A stretch of 64,000 bases of DNA from Oscheius dolichura (Eukaryota > Nematoda > Chromadorea > Rhabditida > Rhabditidae): positions 4,202,001 through 4,266,000 of the forward strand of contig OW051494.1 in the NCBI GenBank assembly GCA_932521035.1, in the 5' to 3' direction. The position numbers and the translations under genes are program-made. The notes beneath the pieces were generated by a model that saw nothing but the letters and a program-made list of their open reading frames with translations, was not told the origin of the DNA and did no database searches. Positions 1 through 12,418 of the stretch are shown one piece after another. Positions within the stretch are counted from its first letter, which is position 1; each line of letters opens with the position of its first letter.

Positions 1-2782
1 GAGAACGGAAAAGGCTCCTTTATTAGAGCGAGAAAGAAGGGGACAGGGGGATTGGAGGATGAGGAAATGGGAAGGAGACGGCTGCCGGTGGCTGGCCGAG
101 TAACAAAGTAAGCTCTTTGTAGAATGGGCAGATAACGAATGACATATGGGTGTGAAAAGCAATTAGACGGGAGGAAAAAAGGCGGATGGCACGGCCGGAG
201 GGCCAGTTGGCACCGTGAAAGAGTTCCGACACGAGAAAAAGTAGAGTCATTATCACGGAGCTGGTGATAGACCGGCCGGGAGTTGCAATCTCTTACCCCC
301 CTCCCCCTTCCGGGCGGTATTCACAAAGGAATAGACAGGAGACAAGTGGATGTCTCGGGGGTAAAGGGGAAGAGTTGCCAAGAGCATCATGGCCCCGAAA
401 TTTCGGGCAGCTTTTGAACAGCTAATGAAGCGTCGGCTGGTGTAACAAGAGTGGCAGGTTCGCAGGGAGCAGCCGGAGAAACAACAAAAATACGGAAGGC
501 TCGACTTTGCATGGCCCAGACCATTTTTGGGACAGGAAGAGGCGTTAGGAGGAGAGAAGGAGGATGGGCTTGAAGTAGAAAAAGTGAATAATCGAATAGG
601 AGACAGAATAGCCAAGGAATGAAAACATAAGAAGACGAGGAGGAGTACAGGGAAGTATCCTCGAAAAGGAAGCCAGCCCGGGGTTACTGTAGGGGCGGGG
701 AGGACGGCGTTAGTCATCGGCACCCGTACGGTCATTCGGTCCTCGGGGAAGCGGGAATGCATCTTCTTCGAAGGTCATATGCCCTCCTCCTCCGCCATAA
801 ACAAATGACTCAGCTGCGGTTTAAAATTTTCGAAGAGTGACGAATGAGCAGCCGACAAAAAGCCAGCTACCTCCGAAGTCTGCCCGTGTTTCTCTCCTTT
901 TTTCGTTGATAGAAATCTCCAGAAGACTACAGTGTTCGTCTCCCCTCCATTGGCCCCTTCCCAGACAGGAGAGAACGATTTTTGAATGGAACCCGCCGGG
1001 TACAGTAGGGTTTGTTGTGACTCGCCGGGCAACTACTCTGTCATAAAGTCATTCGCCGCCATGAATCCCTTGACAGGTGTTCTGGTACTGAAAGACGACC
1101 GGTGTAAGAGTCGTTTTCATTTATTGTCCTGTTGCCAATGGCCTGGGAAATTGAGACTCGTAGCTAAACAAAAGACAAAGGGAGGGAGGCTCCTCCAGAA
1201 CTTCTACTACTATCCTCGTCCTTCTCTCAGCCGTTGTTGTCTGCCCAACTGTCCTCCCCCGGAACCTGGCCAATCCCTCACGTACCCGGCTACTGAAAGC
1301 GACATTTCTCTTCACAGGGGGACCATCTGGTAACGCGGAGTTGCGCCTTTTGTTTATAAACTGCGAAAGTGCAAAAGGATCGGGTCTCCTCTGGACTGAC
1401 CAGCCGCCGCCATCAACACGCCCTGTTACGAACGTTATGATGGATCGTTATGACTGCTGGCCACAGCATTTGCCACAAGTTTACGGAAATTAGTCACACC
1501 TGGGAGTCGAAGGGCGGCAACCGGAAACGCATGGACGAGTTACCGTAGGCGGTGGGTACGGTAATGGGGGCATTTATGGCAATAGATTAGGAAAAGAATA
1601 GGATAGTAAAAGAGAAGAAACTAGAAAGGAAGAGGGGGATGAGGGACTACAGTATGCTTGGACGGCTGGCTGGCTAGAGTTGGAAGAAACGGTATAGAAG
1701 AGTTTTTCCCGGGGAGGAGAGATATTACCAGCACTCTGCCGAGTAATAGAAAAACTAGAAAGGGTAATAACCCATAAAAATATAGACCACTCCATCATTG
1801 AACGGTTCCCCTCATTTCCAGCAAAACTACGAGCAGGTTACGTCGTGAAATAGGATCTAATCTCAATTTTGTGTGTAATAGAGAGTGACAAAAGAGCATA
1901 TCATTTGAGGACGGCCATCTGGCTCGAACCTGACCAAATCTTCGAAGGAGGCCATAAACAAGAGATAGACGGCTCAAAAAGACGGCGCGACGTCGTCTTC
2001 CATCTGGCAGACCATTAAACTTAGGGAGGTGTTGGGCTAATTTATGCACACAAGCGGCTGGCGATCGATCACTGTTGTAATAAGGTAGAGAGGGGCTTCC
2101 TCGTAAAAATTTGAAAATCTCATCTGAGACAATCGAATGCAACACGATACTTGGCGCCTTCTGGCAGTGCTCATCCCGCCAGATACAGCCCTCTTAGTAT
2201 TCTGTTGCAGAACGGAAGCACTGATGCCCTCGGCCAGCTTCTTTTCCAGGATCTTCTTTATTTTTTAAGATGTTTATTTAGGGACACATCTCAGGAGGAT
2301 GGATGGAGGAGAGGAGAGGAGATGATCACTGGGAAAGGGGACGACTCACTTCCAGTCCTCCTTCTGCAAGTGACAGCTGCCCGGCTTGCGCAACAATTTA
2401 CGAGGGTCACTCATTTGTAGGAGATCTCAGGGAGGGGGATAAAACAACTGGACCGGCAGCTCGTCTTACATGTGAAATTTCAGATGGACACAACAAAGAA
2501 GAAAGACGGAGAGGCGCTCTACTAATATACTACTACTGACCCCCTCAAGCAGACAAAGCTCCTTCCTTCCAAACTAAAAATGTTCGTTGGTTTGCCTTTT
2601 GGGGATTAAGGGCTAAAAATGGAAAGGACAACGGACCCCAGAAAGGGATACGAGGCTTGTCGTGTTTATGAGAGTATAAACCGTGGCCCCCTGGCTGCTG
2701 GGGATGGGCCACGGCCAGGGCCACATGGCCAGACGTTCTCCTCGGAGGACAAAAAATAAACGATGACTCAAACGAACGCCTA
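1..2782. other. Left-edge region without a supportable gene
   Basis: Several open frames of 60-170 codons occur on both strands here, but none resembles a known family, carries a signal or domain pattern, or joins convincingly to a neighbour by short GT-AG introns as the real genes in this window do. The stretch is rich in purine runs and holds copies of a GGTTACTGTAG-like motif (682-692, and a variant near 999). It may hold regulatory DNA, untranslated exons of a gene beyond the left edge, or lineage-specific genes I cannot recognise. Confidence 0.4.
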
Positions 2783-3049
2783 TTAGGAAAGACAGGAGGA
2801 CGAAGAGGAGGAGGAGGAGGTGGAGGAGGAGGGGGCAGGGCATCCGCTGTCTATGGGGAGGACGAAGGCCAGAGAATCGGACAAGCTGCTTTCTTTGCCA
2901 GCAAACAGCTCCTCCGCCCCCTGGAGACGAGAAAATGCATCGTCCTCGTCGTCCTCGTAATCCGAGCCCGTCGTTCCCACAGCACAGGATGCCCAAACAA
3001 AATTATCCGGGACTATACCAGCCTCCCCACTCTGCAGACGTCCCTCCAC
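2783..3049 (-). CDS. Possible small acidic/serine-tailed protein (doubtful)
   Basis: An 88-codon frame reads an acidic patch (GSDYEDDEDDAF) and then a serine-rich tail that comes from a GGA/TCC-type simple repeat at about 2797-2833. The acidic patch looks like real protein composition, but there is no family resemblance and the tail could be a by-product of the repeat. It may be one exon of a longer gene whose other exons I could not join. It lies just downstream of the MSP-domain gene on the same strand. No function is proposed. Confidence 0.2.
   Translation of the reverse strand: MEGRLQSGEAGIVPDNFVWASCAVGTTGSDYEDDEDDAFSRLQGAEELFAGKESSLSDSLAFVLPIDSGCPAPSSSTSSSSSSSSCLS
2797..2833. repeat. 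GGA-rich simple repeat
   Basis: A run of GAGGAGGAGG with a few interruptions. On the minus strand it reads as a serine-rich tract in the doubtful ORF that overlaps it. Confidence 0.7.
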
Positions 3050-3270
3050 GTGGTCCGTTCAACCAGTTCCAGCTGGATTTTGGCTATAATTTTGCAGGGA
3101 AACGCAACGAAAGACCATCTGGAGCAGAGCTAATGCAATCCACGTGACCGTGGGGGAGGGTGCCGTGTGCAGGGAGGCCAAAGGGCCCAGAGAGCACACT
3201 GTACGAGAGGGACACGGCCGGCTTCCGTACCAATGACTGCGTTTATTCCCGTTCAATCAGAGGGAGAATA

Positions 3271-4189
3271 TCACTCGGGACGGTGTGCCTTCGCCTGCTG
3301 GGCGGCTTCTTCCTTTCGCTTCTTCTTGGCTTTCACCTCTGCCAGTAGCATCTCGTTCCGGCGAGACACCTCGTACAGCCGGTTCGTCTCCTTGTCCAAT
3401 TCCAGCTCCAGCTGCTTCACCTCGTTCACCGTCTTCGTCAGCAGAACCGTCCGCTCGGCCTTCTCGTCTAAACGAGACTGGTATCTGCCAAATATCGTAC
3501 ATACCCAGAGCCTTCTGCACCTCGACCTCAAGCTTTCTGATGTCTTCCAGAAACTCGCCGTGGGCAAGAGGATCGGCCGGGGACATGGCGGTCGTCGTGG
3601 AGCCCTCCCTGCTGTCGGCGCTCCTCGGAGTAGAATTTCCAGAATTGCCACCGGAACTGGGTGTCAGGGGACTGGGCACGAGGATGGGACTCGTCTGCAG
3701 CTTGCCGCCGGCGGTCTCGATGCCCGTGAGCACGCGCAGGTTGTGCACAATGCGGTCGTCCTTCCTCTCCCAGATCTCCTCGCGGTCAATCTCCTCGTCG
3801 CCGGCCTTCTTCATCTGGAGTACGAACTGGTGTCGAGGGGCGTGCTTGGCCGTGTCGATGAGGGTCACCTCGGCGCGGCTCGACTCTTTCGGGGCGACGA
3901 AGCCCTTGCTCGGGTTAACCAGGTACAGACGAGGCGCATTCGACAGTATTCGCCACGCCATCCGGTGGCCGCCCGTGTTCAGAATCTTCAATTCTTTTCC
4001 ACTTTTCCTTTCCGGATCAACTTCCGCAAAACGAAGACATCGCGGCTCCGTAGTCAACGGCGGAGGCTGACGCTCTGGAAATCAGTTGGTTGGAGGCGGA
4101 CGGCCAGACAGCTCACTGGCAGAGGTGACAAGGGTCGGTGACGACTGGCCCGGCGGAGTGATCGTAGTGGCACCGGCCGCACCACTCAT
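3271..4189 (-). CDS. MSP-domain protein with C-terminal coiled coil
   Basis: Three exons give about 279 residues. The N-terminal 30 or so residues are Ser/Thr/Pro/Gly-rich. A major-sperm-protein (MSP) immunoglobulin-like domain follows, recognisable from LKILNTGGHRMAWRILS, LYLVNPSKGFVAPKESS and APRHQFVLQM. After a Ser/Pro linker the end is a charged heptad-like segment (TVNEVKQLELELDKETNRLY) consistent with a coiled coil. The introns are 42 nt (4075-4116) and 37 nt (3468-3504, ending TTTAG). The start at 4189 restores frame across the first intron. MSP domains serve sperm motility in nematodes and, in VAP proteins, membrane contact sites. No C-terminal membrane anchor is seen, so a cytosolic sperm or cytoskeletal role fits better than VAP, but that is inference. 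The gene is divergent from the FAR gene at 4657. Confidence 0.85.
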
Positions 4190-4656
4190 TTTCCAACTCC
4201 GAATGAATCGCTGGAAGCAGATCCCAATCTACTGTCGAATCTAGAAGATTATTGTTGTCAATGCCAGCAGAATCCTGACAAGAAACCTGTCTCTTTACCA
4301 ACTGCAAGATATAACGATGAGTACTCTTCCGCCATATCCCGAAAATCCTCCCCCTCGAGGGGTTCCCTATAGACGAAAGTCCCCCTACGTGACTCAGGAG
4401 GCTGGGTCAGTTGACCGATGTCCCAATCACTAGCGTCACGCTGAACAGGCGCGCTTCCTCGATCAAAGATTCGCTCTCCCCAACACTATTTTTGACTCAG
4501 TGGCGGCTCTTAAAAGATCGTTTATCCAATCCCTCCTGCCATAAACTGTGTCCTCTCCCGCCCCTCTACCGTATAAACTATCCTCCTCCTCCCCTCCTCA
4601 AAACAACAATAGCTCCGCCTGCCGTTTCCTCCTACCTTACTTCCTCCTTTTCAGAA
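4190..4656. promoter_or_regulatory. Divergent upstream region of the MSP and FAR genes
   Basis: A gap of about 470 bases lies between two genes transcribed away from each other. Open frames run through it, but none has support. It must hold the promoters of both genes and the outron of the FAR gene. Confidence 0.5.
4641..4654 (+). other. Probable spliced-leader trans-splice acceptor of the FAR gene
   Basis: A pyrimidine run ending TTTTCAG stops 2 bases before the ATG at 4657, with no in-frame coding exon upstream to join. This is the normal look of a nematode trans-splice site. Confidence 0.7.
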
Positions 4657-5387
4657 ATGCTCAAGATTGCTGTACTGGTGGCCCTTTTCGGCCTGTCTCT
4701 GTCTGCCCCCTTCACCAACATCAACGACATCCCCGAACAGTATCGAAGTATCCCCTCTTCCCTCCTCCTAGATTATCATAATATTGCAGGCATGGTTCCC
4801 AAGGAGGCCATCGATTTTTTGAAGGATCTCACCCCCAACGATAAGATTGCTCTCAAGGAGTGGGCTAAAGGCTACGGAGCATACAGAAACGAGCAGGAGG
4901 TAGCCATGGGAAGAGGGCTGAGACCATACTATTCAGGCTATCAATTCCCTCAAGGCCAGGTCCGCCCCCCTGGGAGAGAAGGCCGAGAAGCTCCACAACT
5001 TGATCAAGGAGAAGGTTCAAGCATTGAAACCAGAGGCTAAAGCCTTTGCCACCGAGGTGAGCCTCGTCTCCCAATAGTATAAAAGTATAAAAGATCATCG
5101 ACCGCGTCCGCCGCCTGCAAGCCCAGATTGTGGCAGGTGAGAAGCCATCCCTGGATGACTTGAAGAGCAAGGCTTCCATCGCCCTCAAGAAATACAGCGT
5201 AGGGAGGAGACCATCCAAAACAATCGTACTTTTAGAACTTGTCTGATGCAGCCAAGGCCGATCTAGATGCCCAATTCCCCATTATCAACGCCATTATGAA
5301 GAGTAACTGCCTTCTTTTCTATTCCAATCTTTGTTGTTTTCAGACGAGAAACTCAAGAAGCTGGCCAACAGCTACACTGGCAACTAG
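4657..5387 (+). CDS. far: Fatty-acid and retinol-binding protein (FAR)
   Basis: Five exons (4657-4899, 4937-5056, 5094-5198, 5236-5302, 5344-5387) give 192 residues. A signal peptide (MLKIAVLVALFGLSLSA) is followed by the helical FAR pattern: DIPEQYRSIPSS, FLKDLTPNDKIALKEWAK, then a Lys/Glu-rich helical stretch with VQALKPEAKAF, and the typical end NLSDAAKADLDAQFPII. FAR proteins are secreted, all-helical lipid carriers found only in nematodes; they bind fatty acids and retinol and may be released at the body surface. All introns are 35-41 nt, which helps fix the frame: any other join breaks the family pattern. The length of about 190 residues is typical. AATAAA-type polyadenylation signals follow at about 5450. 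A divergent paralogue lies at 23299-23952. Confidence 0.93.
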
Positions 5388-5448
5388 TGGCTTTCCACTG
5401 GATATAACATTTAGACCACATTTTATGTAACATCTCTATTCTACCCGA

Positions 5449-5463
5449 AAATAAATAAATAAA
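5449..5463 (+). terminator. Polyadenylation signal cluster after FAR
   Basis: Overlapping AATAAA copies (AATAAATAAATAAA) begin about 60 bases after the FAR stop codon. The ECM29 stop on the other strand is only about 10 bases further on, so the two 3' ends almost touch. Confidence 0.7.
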
Positions 5464-5472
5464 ATGATGCGT

Positions 5473-8400
5473 TCAATCCGTTTCCATCTGAAGATTCATC
5501 GTGTCTACCCGATCCAGGAGGCCCGTCTCCTTGGCCGCGCGGCTATTTTGAAGTGTCGCGGCTATCTGGTCCCAGTTCATTGAGAATTTATCCCGTCGCT
5601 CTGCCATCTTCATTACAATCTGAACATTTTTCTGTTTGAGAGAAGGGTAAGACAAGAAACCTGAAGGGCTTGAGCAGCCACGGACTTTCTCTGGTGGTCA
5701 CACATCTCTTCGGCGGCGAGCAGAAGCGATTCCACGAGGGCATCCGACTCCACCGGGGAGGCCAGCTGCCATCTAAAACAGCAATAATATAAGGAATAAT
5801 ATAAGAGAAACGGACCTGTAGACGAGGCTCAACAGTTCATTCAGCACATCCTGGCGGGCCTTCCAGTACAGACTCGTATTCGAGACATAGCTCGCCAACT
5901 GTTTCACTGGCTCTTCCGCCTCACTCCCTAAATTTCCTTTATCTCTCGAACTCCAAATATTGTTACCATCACGATATGCTCCTAGCGATGTTGTGAAAGC
6001 CACCAAATTGTTGGAAAGGAATTTAACAACCAAGGCTTCCTTCTCCAAATTGGTCAGTCCCTCCTCCTCGGAATCCGAATTTTCCCTAAAGATATAGTCC
6101 TTTAAATCCCGTGACATATCCGTTGGAAACGGACTATAACTGGGTCATCAATAAATAGACAAAACACACGTCTTGGGGTTGAGGCTCTTCTGGACAGAGG
6201 CCGTCACTTTGTCTTGTAGCCAGCTGGCCATTTCCACCGAAGGGACTCGTTCTGCATAGGCAGCACATGCCGTCAGAGCATGAGTCACGTAATCCTTGCT
6301 CTTCCTTCCCGCCTCCCTCTTGAGAATGTCGGCTACCTGAACGAGACAGTGTCCTCTCTTATTCTACCGACTAACCTCCTGCATGCCCTTCTCCCCTCGG
6401 ATCCGTTTCAGTTGGCCGCCGCTCGCCGTCAGAATGGACGTGATGGCCAGGAGGATCTTCTCTTTTCCATCCCAGGTTCGGCCAGATAGAAGAGGAAGAA
6501 GCGGGGTGAGGATAGTGTCTAAATTGGCCTCTCAATATCAAGTAAGTCTAAATCCCTTACCAGCATCTGCTCCGTCCAGATTCGAGCCAAGCGCGTCGGC
6601 CACCTTGGCCAGCATGCGTCCAGCTTGTGCCCTCACAGACCAGACGGTGTTGTTCTGGAGGACGTCGACGGCCACCGCGACGACTTCTTTCCGGTAGAGG
6701 ACCAGTGCACTGCTCGTACTCGGCACAATCTCCTCCCACAGCTCGTTCCACTCCTCGTGTCTCTTTTTTGAGACTTCGTCTCCTTTTATCACTAAAAAGG
6801 AATATAAGATAGAGTTCACAAATAGTCTACCTTCTCTACACGTTTCCAAAAAGACATAGGGGATGATCTGTGTGCCGTGGCCCTGGATCACCTCGGTGCA
6901 GTGAGCAGAGAAATTCTTCAACACGTGCAGAGAGGCCTTCTTCATTTCCTCTGTAAAAGGGAGACCTTGTCTCATTATAACAATAGGGGTGTACCGTTGT
7001 CAGAGACGAGATTCTTGTTCACTTGTTTCATCAATTTGTCAATTGGGGCGGGGGAGGCGAACTTGGCCAGGTAGGAGAGAGCCGTGGCACTGTTCTTCCG
7101 AACCGCCGGGTTACGGTCACTGACACCGGGAACCAGAGCACCAAAGAACTTATCTAAAGCCCAATTTTGCTTACTCTACGATAACTGAAACATACCGCAA
7201 AGGGGCTTATTGCCCATCATGAGCTGAGGTGCTCGGAGAGCCAGCATGACGACGAATTGGCCTGCAGCTGCCCGAGTGGTTACCCCAACGCTCGATCGGA
7301 TCTGTTCACATACTCTCGGCTGCATGGCTTCGAGCGAGGAGGAGTCAATCTGAAGTACTGTGGATGATTATCCAAAGAAGGAGACCCACGTAAGGGACGA
7401 GATCGTTGATGGCATACATCATGGGAGAAGACGCGGCTGAATTCGATCGGATGTCATCATACTGAACAAGAGACTATTACAGGCAAGAAAGGGGGGAACC
7501 CACCACTTCCAGCTGACTAGTCGTGGCCCTGGCCGCGATGTAGTTCAACAGGAGCGACTCGTTGTCACTGATGGCATCCAGCAGACAAGGAATGAGAATG
7601 TGGAGGAAGGCTTGGAGCTGCTTGCCGGCCGATTTGGACAAGTCTATCAAAAGACTCAAGCTGAATTGAATAGTTTGAAAGGCAAGAAGACAAGACAGAC
7701 CTGAAGCTTACGGTAGGCTTGACGGTGCTGTTCACTCCTCGCTCGATGATGACCGGGAGGATGGACTGGAGGAAGGGCTCGGCCCTGGCCTTGTTCGAGG
7801 AGGTGGCCAGTCGGATGATCAACTTCCTCAGACTGTCGGCCGTTCTCTCAGCTGCCACTCGAACGGACTCCTAGAGGTAATATGTGATAAAAGAGTGAGA
7901 TTACTGTACCTTGATGTCGTCACGGACTCTCATGATCGTGTCAAACAGTTCCGGTATCTTGGAATGCATAAAGGGAGTGTCGTTAGAGTGGAGGAGGTCG
8001 CCCAAGGCCAGACAGGAGGACTCCCTTACGCGCCACTCTCTGTCCGTCAGAAGGGGGATCAGCTCCTTGGCTATCGGATCGGCATACTCCTCAACCTGGA
8101 AGTGGGTTCATCTCCTCGTAATCTCTCTCTCCACGTACCACATTCCTCCTCCCGGTCGTCAACACACTCCAGATGGATCGCATACTCTGTTGTACCTTCA
8201 AATCCGGATCGTAACGATATCTGAATAGCTTCGGAGCCAGCTGGGCAAAGTACGGAGCCAGCTCGTCTCTCGCTTGCTCCAATATCTCTCCGAAACCAAA
8301 GGCAGCACCCTACAATCTCAAAATGATAAATACCAACGAATATTTCGCACTTTCTTGGCATTCCAAGTGGAGTTGTGTTTTGCCAGTTGCATGAATTTGT

Positions 8401-11400
8401 AGAGGAGATCGGGCTGGTTCAAGTCCGTTGCCAAATTACACAGTTCCTTGTAAGTGGTCAGGCTCGACCTAGAAGAGCAGATAGAAATTCAAAGTAGAGG
8501 AATCTACCCGTCGGGTGCCTTTCCCAGCATGTTATCCTGGAAGACGACTGTATCGCTCTGCACTTTGACGTTGCTCGTCCGTCCCTCTCCCAGGACAGCC
8601 ATCAGATCTCCAATCAACAGTTTCTTCTCCTCGGGACTGGCCAGCTGGTAGACAATTGCCATGCCTTTTGATGCGACGTCCTGAGTGAAATCTGGAATAT
8701 GGGAAACTGAAGACAGGTGAAGGCAGACTCACCGTCGTTTTCAGTCAGAGCTTCGGCGAACGCTGATTGTATTTGGACGATGATATCTTTCACAGTGGAG
8801 GCGGCAGTGGCCGACGCCTTTTGAACAAAAATCTAGAAAGCTTGAATAAAAAACGGAGAGATTGTACCATGAGCCAGACGACGGTAGCCCTTCGCAAATG
8901 GTGATTTCGAGATGTGACTTTCTCCGTCAGGAAAACAGAAAATATCCGGGAGACATTCTTTTGGCACCAGTCGCTGTCGGCCGGGGACAGGTTGGACAGC
9001 TGAAATGGTTCTGTAACTATAGTTCAAATGTTCAACTGACCTGTATTGCTGACTCGGCCACGGTGTACACGTCCCTTCTACTGGGCGAGAATGGTCCGAG
9101 ACACGTGTTCCAGAGGGCGGCTCCGACTCCAATTTGAAGAGCAGACTGCGGCGGTCCCTCTCCGATACCCGTCAACAGGGCCTTTTCCATCTTCTCTCTG
9201 ATCCCGTCCGATTGTTTCGAATTGAACAGTCCAATCGCCTCGACGGCTGCTTGTCTCGCACGGAGGGTGATGATGTCCTTTCTCGAGGCGGCCACCTTCT
9301 CGCAGATGTCAATCAGTTCGAAACCAAGGGTCTCGTCAATGGGACAGATCTTAATTTTCACGGTAACTAAAGTGGCTAGCCTCTCACCTGGTAACTGTTC
9401 CTCAGGAGGAGTGCCAAAGTTCCTAGCGCACTTTCCAAAGTGCTGCTCGGATGGTCGTAGGCGTCTTTTGCCAGAACCAGGAGCCGTTTGAATAGTCTCT
9501 CGTAGAGCTGGGTCTTATCGGGGACGTCCGCGTAGACGGCGGTGGACACGGCCAGCCAACAGGCGCCGGGAAGAGGATTCTGAAAGGAAGTTATGGAATG
9601 AAGAGGGGGTGAACCTACTGAGTCAAGATCAGACAAATACTTCTCCAAGTTTTTCTTGTTGTCTTTCTCTTCGGCAGTCATGACAGAAAGACGAGAGGCC
9701 GTCTCGAGCACCTCGAACCGGGGGGATCCTCTCGTCGCCTGAGCACAAGCTGCCGAGCACGTGACCATATCCAAAATGGGATGGACAGAGTCGAAGCAGG
9801 TGGCTATACGGAGCAGGAAGAGATCTAGAGTGACTCTTCAAAATATAAAATATATGGGCAGACCTTGTGAAAAAGTGGCAGCATTCAAGGCAATTCGAGC
9901 AGCCTTCTCGACCGTGCTCGGAGGAAGTCCCTTCATAAATTCGGCGACCCGCGGCGACGTAACAAAGAAGTGTTCGTCGTCGTCCAGGAAGAAGAGATGC
10001 TGCGACTCGCCGGTCTGGACGGCACAGGCTGCCCATATGAACTTGGCACTCTAAAGGGGGAGGATGACTCTAATAGAGAGGAAACCCAACCATTTCAAAG
10101 GTTTCTGGAGTCAGTTGGATGGTGTCGGGCTCGAGCTTCGATGGCTTCCTGTTGTGTTCCTTCCAGATATAGTCAACAATATTCTCGACTGATGGAGTGG
10201 CCAGTTTGAACGAGGCCTCGAGCAGACGGGTTCCTTCTCTCCTCACATCATCCCTTCTGAAGAAGAATTTACATAAAAGCAACGGGGAAGAGACTCACGT
10301 GTCGCCGGCCCCTCGGATGAGCAGCCACCGGACCTCCATGTTCCCTGTGCCGAGCAGGGCCTCCGCGTATTTGATGGCACTCAGCCTCGTCCTGTTGTTC
10401 TCGTGGGCAATGTTCGCCTTGACAATATCCTTCAGCTTCTCCAGTACCGTCGAGTCCTCTGTGGTGGTGAAGGCTCCTCGCCAGCTGTTCAGACACTCCA
10501 TAATGGCGTAGGAGACATCTTCCGCGTTCTATAAAATACTGAATAAGAAGGGATAATAAAAGGGCATACCCCTGCTATGGTCTCGAAGAGTTGCTGGACG
10601 AAGTCCATCCGACTGATGACCAGCTCGGGCTTGTCCTTCCCTAGCATGGCCAGCACCCGGTAGGCCAACGCGGCACATTGTGCATTCTCCAGTCCGCCAG
10701 ATTCGATGACCTTGAGCATTTTGACGAAGAACGTATTGGCAAAGGCATTAAGCGCAGAAGGAGGCATCGCCTCCGTCACGGCCATCACGAACTGCAACAG
10801 GGCGACGGTCTTCTTCGTGTGGTGGATGTCCTTCTCCACATCCATACATATTTTCATGTTGTTCATAAAAGTCACCGGGGCAACTATGGATCTCGTCAGA
10901 TAGGGCAAGATCTTGGCCTTGATGATGGGACAGCAGGGAGGAATCTGGAGGAGGTCGTTTAAAGGAGCCTTCGATCTTGACAAACCTTCTGTTGGGCGGG
11001 GACGTTCTTCTCCGTCGAGCCGAGGTAGACACCCATCAACGTGTCCACCACCTTCTTGTCATCTACACAGTTTTGAATGTCCACTTTCTTCAGGGCCAGA
11101 CTGGCAGCATCGGCCACGGTATTTAAGCTGGCTGCACTGGCGACCACAAGCACGGGGAAGGCTGTCGCCTCGGGCAGGAAATCGTTGTCCAGCAGACGGA
11201 CAACGGCTTCCTTGAGTCCTGTCAGAGTGGGGTGGTTGTGGAGGAGTCTGTTCTTGATGAAGAGAAACTCCTCTGGGGACAGGCCAGGCGGCTCCTTCGG
11301 GGTGTCGTCCTCCTCCTGCCGCGCGCGGATGAACATCTCCATCTTGCTGGCGGTTCTAAAAGTCGTCTAGTCAAAATAGAGATGGAAAATACTCACTGTC

Positions 11401-11993
11401 GATTAGGTTCAAAGAGCATCAAAGTGAGGAAATAACGAGACAATCTATCATACATTTTGGAGAGATCAGGGAGTTTTGGCCATTTGTCTTTGGGCAACTT
11501 GGCCATGGAGATCATACCGGGGATGGCCAATAGGAAGATACTGGAAATTGTGTGAAAAGGCGGCAGAACGGACTCACTCATTACAGGCCACTTTGCTGTC
11601 CACCTTCTCGACAAATCTCTCGAGGATATCGGGGAGGAGCTCGATGTTGTCCTGGGAAGCCATCCGCCCGAAGGCCATCTTGAGGTAGATGGAGGCCAGG
11701 TTCGTCTGATAGGTGCCCTCTCCCACCAGGCCGAGCAGCTTCTTCACCGGAAACTCCACCGTGGCGATATTTTTGATACGTTTATTGTAATAGGAGAGAA
11801 TCTCCGTCACCTAAAGTATTTATTAGAGAATAAAAGCGGAGCTGACCTCTTTGACTTGGGCCGGGTACTTGGCGGCCAACTCGATAGTCTGTACCAGGTG
11901 GTTGTCCGTGAATGTTTGAAGTTTGGCATCGTTGTCGGCGACGAGCAGCTTCAAATGGAGTCGGTCCACTAAATCCTTGATCGACGAGTCCAT
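5473..11993 (-). CDS. ECPAS: ECM29-like proteasome adaptor and scaffold
   Basis: A large multi-exon gene of HEAT-like helical repeats. The N-terminus ([17 protein letters not shown]), the [20 protein letters not shown] segment, the [14 protein letters not shown] segment and the [17 protein letters not shown] segment match, in the right order, the conserved start of ECM29/KIAA0368. Downstream exons continue as alpha-helical repeats to a C-terminal segment ending NLQMETD. ECM29 binds the 26S proteasome, tethers core to cap, and links proteasomes to motors and endosomes. Introns are short, with TTTAG acceptors. I chose the ATG at 11993 because it lines up with the family start; an in-frame ATG at 12107 would add 38 residues with no family match. 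I did not verify every internal exon join. Confidence 0.85.
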
Positions 11994-12418
11994 TTTATAC
12001 GAATGATGGGGAGAACTGAGTCTCTCGACGCTAGGGAGGTTTCGACGCGATGCTTTCCTCTTTTCAACAGGAAAGCGTCGCATTCTGTCAAAATGATGAC
12101 AAGTCAACTCTCGCTATTTCACAATCTCTTTTTTGAAAGAGTGAACTGAAGGAGTGAAAGAACCGATAGAGGAGGAGAGAGGGGGGACTACGAGTTGTGT
12201 ACTCACGTAATTCGGCCGGATTGTCCGCTGACGTCGACGTGGCCATCCTGAATGTCTGCTTTTTCCGGATGCCCCGAACATCCCAGAAATAGCATTGGCT
12301 GTCTAACCGACGATATGGAACACGACGTATTACTTCCTATTTATTAGATAAAAACACATAGTGAACCCGTACATGTACACGTCAAATTGGATCGGAATGT
12401 TCACGGGGAGGGGGGTTA
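11994..12418. promoter_or_regulatory. Gap upstream of ECM29
   Basis: About 425 bases between the ECM29 start and the stop of the zinc-finger gene upstream on the same strand. It contains an ATG-led 13-codon piece (12242 leftwards) ending in a GTGAGT donor, and a TTTGACAG acceptor near 12107. These could form a 5' leader exon, but the frames do not join the ECM29 start cleanly. Confidence 0.4.

Noticed and set aside
253-762. 169-codon frame on the minus strand near the left edge
   Set aside because: It is serine-, phenylalanine- and proline-rich without domain or family signal, and has no convincing exon neighbours. Length alone is not enough in GC-rich DNA.
3167-4141. Long plus-strand frames (up to 324 codons) opposite the MSP-domain gene
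   Set aside because: They mirror a real gene on the other strand. The minus reading has the MSP domain, correct introns and codon pattern.
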